The translations under genes and the position numbers were made by a program. A DNA stretch of 64,000 nucleotides from positions 7,254,001 to 7,318,000 of the forward strand of contig NC_134678.1 in assembly GCF_024713945.1 (NCBI RefSeq), read 5' to 3'. Below, one piece after another: positions 36,324-48,863 of this stretch (position 1 is its first letter; every line of letters starts with the position of its first letter). Origin of the DNA: Dermatophagoides farinae. Lineage: Eukaryota > Arthropoda > Arachnida > Sarcoptiformes > Pyroglyphidae. Below the pieces are notes generated by a model, which saw nothing but the letters and a program-made list of their open reading frames with translations, had not been told where the DNA came from and did no database searches.

Positions 36324-39300
36324 GAATTTATGAATTTGTTTTTGAACGGTAAATTGAAATTTGAATTTTTTTTTCCATTTTCATTTTTTTCCCATTGTTC
36401 AAATCAATTTTCTAGGTTTCCATAGGGAATTTCGGAATAAAAATACAGTTTGTTATTTTGACAATGAAAATAAAAAAAATTTTTTTTTTTTTGGCCGATA
36501 AACAAAAAGAGTTACGTTATGAAAAACAAAACCAAAAAATGATCATGTTGATGAAAAGTTTCTCGGCAAGTTTTCATTCCGGAAAGTTTCTCCGAATTCA
36601 ATTGTTTTTGTTTTCTGTTGAACAAGTTTTCTTTTATTTATTACCTTAATATTTTGTTTTAAACAGGTTTGTTGAACGAAATTGTTTCGAATGTTTTATC
36701 ATTTTTTTTTCTCTTGTTTCGTGATTGTTTTTTGAATGAAATTCTTTGACATTGGAATTTTATTTTATTTTTTTTTTCACCATCCACAAATTCTTTCATG
36801 TTTGTCATTTGGTGGATAAAAGTTTTGGAATTTTTTTTTTGGAATCTGGTGAAGAAAAAAAAACGTCTGTTGTAAATAAAAACACAGGCACACACACACA
36901 CATTACATAAGTTTGTTGATAAATTGATTGTACGACAATGATGGACGATGTTTGTGTGTGTGTGTCGTGGTTAATGCACACGCATTAATGGTTGTTTTTT
37001 TTTTTTGGATAAAAATCCAGAAATAAAATAAAAATGAGTGAAATCTTCATTTTTCATGATTGTTCTTGGTTAATTAGTAGTTTGTACAAACACCCCATAC
37101 GCGCTCATTAGTATGAAATGCAAAAAAAAACAACAACAACAAAAAGAAAAATTGATCATTTCTTGTGAAGAAGAAGAAAAAGGAGAAGAAAAAAAATCCT
37201 AAATCAGATTGAATTGGCTTCTTCGTCATCTTCTATTCTGTTCAATGCAATGATTGTTAAACTTTCTCATTCTCTTGAGAGATTCTCTATATTCTTTGTT
37301 CATCATCATCATCATCATCTTCAACAAAAACATTTATTTATTTAATTATAAAAAGTTTGTTTTACAATTATAACGAGCAAACGTTGAATAATATTATTAA
37401 TAATAAACTACTACTGATTTTGAACCAGAATAAGTCCAAAAAAGATTTACTAGAATGGAAAAAGAAAAGAAATTCCCGAATGAATGAATGAATGGATGAA
37501 TGAAACTAATAGCTGTCAAACACAACCAGTATAAAGATATGAAAACATTTGGCAACAATCTCTCTATAGTATGTATACCCAATTGGTGTATAAATTCTGA
37601 CAGTGAAGCCGACATTTCAATGGGAAAAAAAAATTTACGGCTTTTCCCAATAACGATGATGATGATGATGATGTCACATTGAAGAATTTCATCATCCCAC
37701 AACAACAACAACAACAACAGCGACAACAACAACCAGAACAACAAGAAAAAAATCTTGGAAATTCAAAGAAAACAAAAAAAAAGAAAGAAAATTTAATTAC
37801 TTCCGATTTTTTTTGAGGGGGGAGGATTTAAAAAGAAAAATGACAAAAAAAGGCTCAATATTTTTTTTCTTCTTCTCATGTTTGTTTGTTTGGTTTAATT
37901 GAAAATTTCGTTTGTTGACCTTCACATTTTATATCATATGTGAATGAGGAGAAATACCAGTGAAAATTATTACGGATTATCCATTTCATGGTTCTGTTCA
38001 AGAAATTTTGTATCAAAAAAAAAAAAAAAAAAAATTCAGCAAATTCAATTACGAATCTTATTATTATTATCCACACATGATTTGTTGATCTTCTCACTAT
38101 GTGTGTGTGTGTTTGTGTGTGTTTATGTGTTTAAATGTCACTCTGTATTTTTCTGTATTATGTAAAAAAAGTTGAGTGAAAAGAAAAGAAAAAAATCTCC
38201 GTTATTAATCTTTGATCCCTGTGTGTGTGAAACTAGAAGAAACTAAAACGATTAAGATTTTCTAGTTGCAAAAAAAAAAAACGAAAGAAAGAAAGTATGT
38301 TGTGAGTGGAGAATGAAAAACCTTGAAATTTTTATTCATCATGGACAATATTATCATGATGTGGCCTCTCTAATTGGGTAGCCAATTATCAAGCATCTGA
38401 AAGCATTACTTTTTTTTTCTCTCTCTCTCGCTCTCTCTTGGTTCCTGGAACTTTTAAGCTTATAGTTCCGATTATTATATCTGATCTTTGTCGTTCCAAA
38501 ACGAGAGAGAGAGAGAGAGGAAGATTGCATCATGATGGCCATTATCATCGTTTTTTTTTTTGATTGTTAAATTTAAAATTTTTCTCTTTTCTTTTTACAA
38601 AAAAATTTTAAACCATTTCATCATCATTCAATATAGAATAGTGAAACTGTGTGTCTTTGTTCTTTGGCCATTTTCCCATTCACTATTATTATCATGATGA
38701 TGATGATCCAATGACGACGTGAAATAAATTTTCATCATTTCTTCAAATTTTTTTTTTGTCGTTACCAGAAAAAAAAGATCAAACTTTTTGTCTGCTTTTT
38801 GCATTCTTCGAACAAACAAACAAACAAACAAACAAAAAAATGATGTTGACCAATCAGCCAGTCAACTAGCCAATTAATTATTACTGTTTGTTTCACTCAT
38901 CATCGAATAATGATCATCACAATCGATATAGAAATGATATATAACAGAAAAAACAAAACAAAACAAAACAAACGAAAATATTAATCGATAATTGGCCATC
39001 AGGGAGCCATATTGGATATATGAAATAGATTTCTGATAGATTTATATATTCTGAAGATGATGATTTCGACCAAAAGCAAAAAAAAACGGCCACTTTTAAT
39101 AACCAGTGTTCATAGATTTTCGTCATGAATTTGTTTCTTTTTTCACAGTGTTTCTTCACATATCGAATATTATTATTATTCGAATCATTCGTTTTTGTTT
39201 TGTTTTGTTTTTTGTTAATTATCATCATCATCATCATAATGATGATGAATTGAAAGAATCGTATGGAATTTTATATTTCCATTATCATTTCCGGTCAGTT

Positions 39301-42235
39301 TTTTTGTTTGTGTGTGTGTGTGTGTGTGTTTGAGAAAAAAAATTTTAAATTTCCGGCTTTCATTCATTCATCCGATAGGATATGACAATTTTTTTTTTGC
39401 TCAATTGTATTACTGGTGGCTGGTTGTTGTTTGTTTTGAGAATGAGAGAGGGAGCTTGACATGACAATCTTGAGATATCTTCTTGATAAAGAAGGAATAA
39501 AGTGAAGTTTCGTTTTTTTCGTTTTCTTTTTTTTATAACGACTGATTGACACATCGACAACAGCAAAATGAACAAACAAACAAACAAACAATGATGACGA
39601 TGATGAAGAAGCAAGCAAAAAAAAAAAAAAACATTTTTGAGAACAAAAATTCAGAAAAAAAACATCACCATCATGAAATGTTTAAAGATAAACATCATGG
39701 TAATATTTTTGGCTGAATTTTATCTTTATTTTTATTTTTTTTTTTTTTTGAACACATATCAAATGTCAAAAAATAAAAAATTTTTTTTTGAAGAAAAAAA
39801 AATTCATCTTGTATGATGTGTCTATCCAAGTGTTTTTAAAAGTGAACGAACGAACAAACGAAAAAATAATTCTGATGATGAAGAATGTGAACGACCCACG
39901 AAATTCATTTGTATGTGTGCGGGTGTGGGTGTGTGAGAAAAATTGATTTATCAATGACGATTCAATTTTGAAATGATAAATGACAATTATCATCATCATC
40001 ATCATCATTCATTCATTCATTCATTTCTATCTTCTGTCTACATGTGCAATAATAAATCGAATCAAATCAATTCAAAAACACGGATGAAAATTGAAATTTG
40101 ATATTATTATTTTTTTTTGTTGTTGTATGCAACACACATGAAATTGTTCCGTATTTTGGTGAGAAGAAATGTGTGGGGAAGAAAAAAAAAATCGATAATT
40201 ATCACCAAATACATCGATGATATCGTTCATCTATTTCATATAATGGAAAACTTTTTTTCATTATTCATTTCCTCTATAGAAAACAAAAAAAAATACACGA
40301 TAATGTTCAAATAATGAGGATGATCCAACCATTTTTGGCTCATTAATAATTCATTCATGTTCGTTATATTTTTTTGTTCCATCCAAAATTAATGTGAATG
40401 CCATTTTTTTCCTCACCAATTGATGATTAATTGATCACATCAATTGATTTTTCAATAAAAATTGATCGATTTAGGAATTTAAACGATGAAAAAAAAAACT
40501 GGATGGCAATTCGTTTGTTTATGTTCTAGCTCTACAAGTTGTTCATGTGAAACATGAAATCTATTTTTTTTTTTTTTTTGGTTGTCTTGATCGCTCAAAA
40601 AAAACATTGAAAATGTTTGTTCGACCGGCCACTATGATTCATTTGGAGACAAAAAAAAAATCCAGTACAATCTGGCCAGTTCTGTTGTTGTTATTGTACA
40701 AAAAAAAATCTTGTCATTGACCGTAGACCAGTTTAAACCTGTAAAATAATGTTTGAAAATGGCAACAAAACAACAACAAAAAAAACTTGTTGATAATTTG
40801 TGTTATCATCGTCATCATTTTTCATTTGTCTGCTTCTTTTTTTCTTTTTTGTTTGGTGCAAATCTTTTGAGATGAAATTTTCTATTCGTTTGTTTGTTAT
40901 CATTTTCATGATGCCTAGATGATAAGAGAAAATTTTTTTTTCTGTTGTGGCGTGTTTTTCATCTTTTCATTTTTTTTTTGGGGCTCAATTGCAATGTTTT
41001 CAACATATAAACAGACATATATTTCACTCATCATTTCAAGATCCATCGATCAATCGAACGATGATGATGATGATGATGAAAAAAAATTGTACAAAGGCCA
41101 ATTGCTGTTCGGGTTGTTGTTGTTGTTGTTTGTTTCGAAATATTTACATTAATTTCTGGAATTTTATTGATTTGAATAGATTGATTTGATTTGATTTGAT
41201 TTGTTCATTACAAATGTTGATCTTTGAACCAAAAACAAATTTGTTTATTTTCACATTTGCAATTTGTTCATTCCATTTGATTTGCATATTTGGTTGGAAA
41301 AAAGTGAGAAAAAAATTTTTTTTCATTAGAATTTGTCAATTTTTTTCCGGCATTTCTAGATCAAAAAAATCAATCAAACTAGATCACTGATTATTATTAT
41401 TATTATTAATCAACAAAAATGGCGATAATATCAATCAATCAATCAATTGATCAATTGATTATAAGGATTTTTTTTCTTTCTGATTTGCACTCTTATTAGA
41501 GAAAAGTGCAAACCAAAATTTGTAATTGAATTGCTTTGATTGAATATATTCTGAATTGATTTCAACCCTTTGTAAGTTCTTTTTTTGTGTATTTTTTTCC
41601 ATTTCAAAGTTTGTTTTTTTTCTCACTTTTATTTCTCATCATTTCATCACCATTATTTCATCAAAAACTTGAAAAGTTGGACTTTTCTCGATATAAATAT
41701 ATCATAAGATGATGATAAGACACGTTGTTATAACCATAATCAATACACATAAACACACATGGCACACATTTATTTTGTTTACGTCATTTTCCGTTTGCCA
41801 CTACTACTACTACCAATACTACTTCGATGATGATGATTTCAATTTGATCGATGATCATCATAATTGATAAAAAAAATTTTTTTTTTTCGGACTAATCTGG
41901 TTTGATTTGGCTTTGATCTGCATACACACACACACACAGACACGTAAACAAACTCATGGTACAATGTTTTTTTTTCTGTCTAAAACTGATGACAACATTG
42001 CATTCGATTTATTTTCTTATATAAATCAAGACACATTTCGTCACTTGAGAAAAAAACGACAAATACTGCACACTTGAACAAATTTCTTGTGCTTTTTTTT
42101 ATAAATTTTTTTTTCTTGAAATTTAAATTTTTCAAAATATATCAACATACTATTAATCGATTGTCCACCAACAATCCAATCGTCAATAATCTCGGTGAAA
42201 ATTATTCTTGTTTTTTTTTCTGTTTGATATTTCTG

Positions 42236-42239
<4 letters not shown>

Positions 42240-42261
<22 letters not shown>
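42240..42261. repeat. (TC)n tract just upstream of the RING gene
   Basis: CT repeats about 35 bases before the start codon, in the presumed 5' UTR or promoter. Confidence 0.9.
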
Positions 42262-42270
<9 letters not shown>

Positions 42271-42293
42271 GTGCGTGTGTGTTTCAACCAATC

Positions 42294-42947
42294 ATGGGTT
42301 ATGATATAAATCGTTTCAAAAGTCGTCTGCCAAATGAAATCATTTGTGGCATCTGTTTTGGTGTGTTGGATGATCCACAAGAAATAATTGAATGTGGCCA
42401 CATGTTTTGCCATAATTGTATATATCGTTGGCTTGATGATCCATATTATAATACAGTAACATGTCCAATTTGTCGCCGTGATATTTGTGTAGATGATATT
42501 CGTCCAGCCATTGATTCTGTACGGCAATATATAAATCGTTTACGTATACGTTGTGATTTTGATCATTTAGGTTGTATTGCCGATGTACGATTAGAAGATT
42601 ATGGCCGCCATTATACACAATGTCCATTGAATCCACGTAAACCGATTAAATGTCATCGTGGCTGTGGTGTTCATCTGCCACCAGCCGAAATGTTACAACA
42701 TCATTGTGATCTAGATATGTGTCAAGATGCTATTGAATGGAATGATATTTTTGATTATGTTCGTCAAGAAATGAAACAACGTAATTGGCAACGTTATCAA
42801 CCAAAACATTCATTGATTGGTAATTCATATAAAAAATTATTAACATTTTTCACTAATTGGCTAGCTGATCCACGTGTACATAATGATTGTGGTGTTGGCG
42901 TAGAAAAACAACAACAACAACAACAACAACGACATGCCGTTTCTTAG
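42294..42947 (+). CDS. RNF41/Nrdp1-like RING E3 ubiquitin ligase, single exon, short form
   Basis: The protein has 217 residues. The start MGYDINRF matches the conserved MGYDxxRF start of RNF41, which fixes ATG 42294 rather than the GTG upstream. The RING is C3HC4: C18, C21, C34, H36, C39, C42, C57 and C60. A SIAH/TRAF-type zinc finger follows: C87, C94, H106, C110, C120, C124, H136 and C138, with RGCGVHLPPAEMLQHHC as in the family. RNF41 family members are usually just over 300 residues, with a coiled coil and a C-terminal substrate/USP8-binding domain. Here only about 75 residues follow, ending in polyQ. An EWNDIFDYV segment recalls the family's EYNEILEWV. No intron is visible, suggesting a retrocopy or diverged paralogue. 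The expected role is ubiquitin transfer in cytoplasmic or endosomal signalling; substrate unknown. Confidence 0.85.
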   Translation: MGYDINRFKSRLPNEIICGICFGVLDDPQEIIECGHMFCHNCIYRWLDDPYYNTVTCPICRRDICVDDIRPAIDSVRQYINRLRIRCDFDHLGCIADVRLEDYGRHYTQCPLNPRKPIKCHRGCGVHLPPAEMLQHHCDLDMCQDAIEWNDIFDYVRQEMKQRNWQRYQPKHSLIGNSYKKLLTFFTNWLADPRVHNDCGVGVEKQQQQQQQRHAVS

Positions 42948-45900
42948 GAAAATTCCTAGGGAAAACTTTAATTTTAATTTTAATTTTAATTTTAATTTTT
43001 TTTTTACAAACAAAAATTGTAGCAAAATTTCCGTAAACATTTTTTTTTTTAATCACTTATTAGTATTATTTGCTTGATTTTTTTTGAACAATTTTTTTAC
43101 AAACACACACACACACCCAAATTTGGACAAAGAGTATTTTCGGTTTTAAAAATACTTTTCAATTTTCAATTTTATTTTGGATCCAAAAACAACAACAACA
43201 ACAAAAAAACACTGAAAACTAAAAATTTTGTATTACCATTTTGAGTATTATCATCATTGAATCATTGTTTTGTTTATTCAATTTGTAATAATAATAATTA
43301 AATAAATTATTATTCTTGATTAAAAGAAAAAAAAATTCTTTCAAATTCTTTTTTCAAATTTTTTTTCTTTAAAATTTAAAAAAAAAATCAAAACATTACG
43401 CCATCTATTGGATGTTGAAAACAAAATTGATTTCAACTCTAGCCACCAGATGTCGTACGATTCGTGATTTTTTTTTTTTTAATTATTCGACACAAGGAAG
43501 AGAACAACAAATGTGTGTGTGTGTGTGTGTGTGTCTCTATGCAAATAGTTTCCTTGATCATAAATCAAATTCAATGATTTTTCATTTTTTTTTCGTGTTT
43601 GTGAATTTCAATCTTTCAGTAAACAAACAATATTATATATATATGCTATAATTACCGAAATATGAAATTTGATTTATATGTGAATCATCAATCCGGTCCA
43701 TGAGATCAGAGAATCAGATTGTCCACATTCGACAGCAACAGACACACACGCAGTTCTAATCATCATCATAATCAACATCATCATCGACGATTGATTTAGT
43801 TTTCGATTGCACCACTTTTCAACATTGAAAATATACCAGTTTGTTTTTTTATTGCCAAAATGAATGAATGAATGAAATGAAATTTGATACAATGATCAAT
43901 GAAATGATGATGGTGGTTATTTTGTTTTTGTTTCGTTCGTTTTAGTATCATTCCAATTTTCCTGTTTCACTGTTCACTACATATATATATATCTTAATGA
44001 CAAAATAGAAAAATTGATTTGAGCATGCGATCGATCTCATATAGACTACACTGATCTATTGAATTTGATCGAAATGAAAAAAGCCATATATTCATCTAGC
44101 TCATTTATCATCTATCCATCAAATTGAAATCGAAATCATCCAGCAACAAAAACAACAACAAACGATCATTAACCAACCAAAATGGTAGGTGTGATTTTTT
44201 TTTCATAAAGAATTTTTCAAATTTTTTTTTCACATTAATGGGTTTAATGACACCTGATGATATGTGAAAATCATCAGGAAATGAATTTTTTTTTCTGCCA
44301 AATCATTCATTATCGATATCTCGACATAGAATTGGAATTCATTTCCTTTATTCAGAAATGAAACAGCAGCAGCAGTAGCAGCAATTCATTGTATTGATTA
44401 TCGACAAAATGTTTTCCAATCACACATATATTGTATTTTGTGTGTGTGTGTGTGTACAAAAAAAAAAACGAAAACAAAAACAAAATAAACCAATATATAA
44501 TTCTCATTTGAATTGCAATTGAACAATTCACTATTGTCGATGATTTACGAGAATCGAATAATAATAATAATAAAATCATCATCATCATCATATGATTTAA
44601 TCCTATAGATTAATCAATCAATTTTTTGAAAGTGAATAACAAACACCATGCAGTGTCTTTCTCTCTGTGTGTGTGTAGTTGTGTGTTGTGTATGATCGAT
44701 AAGTACCAATTGCGTTTTTTCCCCAAATTAACAAAAATTCATGAATGATCTTGATGTTGTTGATGATATTGATGGAATTTCAATTGAAAAACAACCAAAA
44801 AAAAAATCGCATAATCAAATTCACATGATACATCATCATCATCATCATAAGCAGCATTCACACACACACACACACATTTTGTGTGGTTTGAATGTCTTTA
44901 GTTTTGACGTAAATCAATCAAAGAAATTTTTTTTTCGTTGAAAAAGTTGAATTTTTTTTCTTTCTCTCTCATTGTCACCTGGTCGATGATTTGAATTGAA
45001 CAAAAAAAAAAACAAAATGAATGGAGAAAGGGAAATCCTAAACATCAAGATTATTGTTGCCGTTGAATCGATTAAAGTGTGGAAAATTTCAATTAACGGC
45101 ATTTTTTTTTCATCAATTTTTTGGCCAATTTTGATTGAATTTCAATTCAAAAAAGTATCCATTTTCCGGTTCTTGTATTTCGTTCTATCATGCATGTGTT
45201 CATTGATCACGAATTTGAAATTTTAATAAAATTCTCGGTTATTTTTTTTTCTTTGGCCAATTAATTATTCAATATTTGTTTCAAAATACTTACACTACTA
45301 GACTCACGTACACCCAATTCCTATAGATCCAAAATGATTCATTTATTCTAATGAATATCGCGCATGTCAATATTATTCTGTGCATGGATTTTTTTTTTAT
45401 TCTCAATGAGAATGGTTGAAAGGTTGTTTTTCTTTTTTTTCCTTTCGATATGTGTTTTCCATATGTGTTGGCCTTGATGATAGCCTCTATCTCTCGCTCT
45501 TTGGTCATATCATCGGTTTTTGTTCATTTTTTTTTTGTTACACCAATACCACTACCACCACCAATATGTTAGAAACATAACACCAAAGTACGATGATGAT
45601 ATAATAAAAATAGATCAATAAAATCATGCCATTTGCCACCATCATCATCATCATCACCAGATCATATGTATTTGAATCTTTTTGTGTTTTGGGTGACATG
45701 AATAATGAATTCTTTTACATTTCTTTGGAACTTTGCAAATTCCTGAATTATCATTAATATTCAAAATCTATCGCTAATAATAATCATCTTAAAGGATTGA
45801 ATTGATTAATGATTGAAAAGTTTTTTCTTTTCCCGATTCTCTCTCTGTGTGTGTGTTATTATCGTTTTGTTCGAGTTTTCTCTTTTTTTTTTGTATTTTT

Positions 45901-48863
45901 CATGGAAAATTTTTTTTTGTTTTTGTTTTTCATTGCAAAAAAAAAACAGTAAAATAATCTGTTTTTTCATTTCATCGATTGTGATTATTATTTGTTCAAT
46001 TGTTGTTCAACTGGAATTTTTTTTGTCGTTGTTGTTGTTTTTGTTTTGGAACTACGAACCTAGATATTTTGAATTTATCGTAACCTTGATTTTTGTTGTT
46101 GTTTTTTTCTTTTGTTTAATTTGTGTAAATATAAAGGAAGTGTGTGTGTGTGTATTCGCTTTGTCGGTGTATATATTCAAAAATCATCACCAAACGAAAT
46201 TTGTTTTCCAACAAATATATGACGTGTGATTATAAAATTGTCAATCGAAATCAATGTCGACGTCAATCGACATATAACATCAACAAGCTATGGATGTAAC
46301 CAGAGAGAATTTTTTTTCTGGTTCCAAATATGGTTTCATTTTCAAAACACGACGATGATCATTACCCGAATATTGATGATGATGATGATGTTTGATCGAA
46401 TGAAAAAAAAATGATAACAACAACAACCACAACTAAATATGGAAACTAAATAATTCATCGACAAAATGAATTCATCGTGAATGTGGATTATTGATTTTAA
46501 AAAATGCAAAACAGAATTTAAAAAAAAAATGATTGATTGATTTTATTGGCCATTTATCATTTTCATTGTACCACGTTCCATTCTGTTTTTTTTATTGTCT
46601 GGAACGATTCTAAATGCTTTTTCATTATCTCTACATAATCATATCAAAAGTTTTTTTTTCCATTCACAAAGTGAGATAAAAAACGACTACGGCGAAAACA
46701 TCATCATTTCTTATTTTTGATTATTTTTTTTTCTTCTCATTCGTTTGTTCATTTGTAGTTTCATACATTCTGAATATGAATGTGTTACATTATTATAATA
46801 ACGACTGTAGCAGCAGACAACAACCATAATAGATTGCCCAGATCTTTTTTTTTTTTTTTTGGATTCCATAGACTGGATTCTGAATTATGAGACCAGGAAT
46901 CGAGAAGAATATCATCACTTAAAACGGTCAAACAATAGCTGTTGTGTGTGTGTGTGTGTGCTAAATTGCGCATAATCCACATCTATAATGAAAAAAATTT
47001 TTTTTTTTTTGTGAAAAAAACAATTCTCTCGGGTCTCTTTCCTCTTTGGATTCTTTTTATGGATCACACTTACACACACAGGCACGCTCATTGTAAACAT
47101 CCTTGAATCGTCGTATAAACTAGATTTTGTTGTTGTTGTTGTTATTATTTTGTCATTTATTTGTTTTCGAGTATTTGTCGTGCGTGGGTGTATCACGATT
47201 TGGTTGATTCATATAATAAAAAAAAATTTTTTTTTTTCATCAAATCATCATCATCATCATTATTTTATGGATGAAAAATAAGGAAAAAAAATTTTTGACA
47301 ACAATAACAACTACATTTTGCATTCTACCTGGTTAAATTGAACTTTTATTTTGCCAATACCATCATACCATCATCATCATCACATTTAATTCATTGATTT
47401 CAACGTGTTTCACATCACGTTTTCTTATGTGTTCATCAATGAGAAATAAAGGGTGGTGGTGGTGGTGAAATTTTAAATTTTTTTTTCACTGTTGTTCGTT
47501 TTCAATTCAAATCATAAGACACAAATGTACATGACGTGCATGTGTGTGTGTGTGTGTGTGTTTGCAAAATTTTTTATTGTTTCGAATTAAACAAAAACAA
47601 AATTGATCTTGATCTTGATCTGATCATATGGAAATAGAACAACAACAAATTTAAATTCACACACACAAACAAACAAGTTCCTGAAGTTCAGTGATTTTTA
47701 CGACAAAACAGGATAAACGCGTTTTTATTTCAATCAAATCATCATCAAGTTGAAAAAAAAACAGACAGATCAAAAGATTAGACAATTTTTTCCTTTATAG
47801 AAACAAAAAAACATGACAAGTGTTTGTTATGGCTACAAAATTTCTTTCACATTCAAACTTGTCGGTTATCATTGTTGTTGTTGTTGAAGAATTTCAAAAT
47901 GATTAACAAAACATCGTTGCTGATATTCATTCCATTATTCTCAATCATCAATGCTTTCTATATTTGTAATTGAAGAAAATTACCGAAAAATTATTATTAT
48001 TATTGTGATGACCTTCAGTTTTTTTTTCTTTCTTCATTTTTGCTCACTCTTCTGTTGTTTGTTTGAAACGTGTGTGTGTGTGTGTTATATTTGTATAATT
48101 TAAACTTTTACTTTTTTTTATGTTTGTGTGTGTTGTTTGTGTATGATTATCATTTTGATTTTGATTTTCATTTTCTGGTTTTTGAAATTTTAATGCTGTT
48201 TTTGTGTATATGTCAGAGAATATACCATCATCATCATAATAATCATCATCATCATCATTGTCGTTGTCGTCGTCGTCGTCGGTCGATCAATGTTTTTGTT
48301 GTTGTTGTTGTTGTTGTTGTTATGAATGATGATGATGATGATGATAAATATTAAAGCCAAACCAAAAAAGCAAAATCAGCAGAAGCATAGACTTTTGTAT
48401 GTGTGTGTGTATGTGTGTGTATATTGTGAATGATGTGGAAAATTGCCTGATTTAATAAATATATCAACTACAACACACACACACACACACACACATACAT
48501 ACCATCATCATACCACAAAGATACATGTTTTGTATGGTGTATGTTGTGTCTCTTTCGAATTAAAAAAAAAAAAAAATGTGTGTGTGCTCGAAAGTGCTAA
48601 TTTTGGCTTGTATATCTCTCTTTCTCTTTCTCTATTTTGAGCCATATTGATCACCATCATCATATTCAAACAAATAGAACGATCTGACGAGAAAAGAGAT
48701 TTTTTTCAAACACGTTGTTTTTTTCCATGGTGGTGATACTTTCTTGTTTCATTTTTTTTTTTTTTTTTTTTTTGGTTATTTGAATCACAAAACCAATGTT
48801 TTAAAGAAATTTTTTTTATTTATTGAAACGATACAATAAGAAAAAATTTATTCAATCAAAATT
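42948..48863. other. Region between the RING gene and the AMPK gamma gene
   Basis: Starts with an (AATTTT)n tract at 42969-42999 in the presumed 3' UTR. The rest is GT/CA, GATGAT and T-run rich. A start codon directly followed by a splice donor (44182-44186) is the only coding hint. (CGT)n and (TTG)n blocks occur near 48258-48320. Otherwise nothing was recognised; the region may hold AMPK gamma regulatory sequence. Confidence 0.45.
43301..43306 (+). terminator. Possible poly(A) signal of the RING gene
   Basis: AATAAA about 355 bases downstream of the stop codon, in AT-rich sequence. Chance occurrence is possible. Confidence 0.35.

Larger units (their letters stand above)
35254..42293. other. 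Gene-poor stretch upstream of the RING gene
   Basis: Dominated by A/T homopolymers, GT/CA, GA/TC and GATGAT tracts. Short segments near 37.55 kb (open on both strands) and near 39.0-39.1 kb and 39.45 kb (minus strand) look slightly coding-like but have no consistent splice or stop structure. Nothing was called. Confidence 0.4.

Noticed and set aside
37397-37744. 115-codon minus ORF with SEFIHQLGIHTIERLLPNVF
   Set aside because: Both strands are open over the same 100 bp and flanks are repeat-derived. No splice structure.
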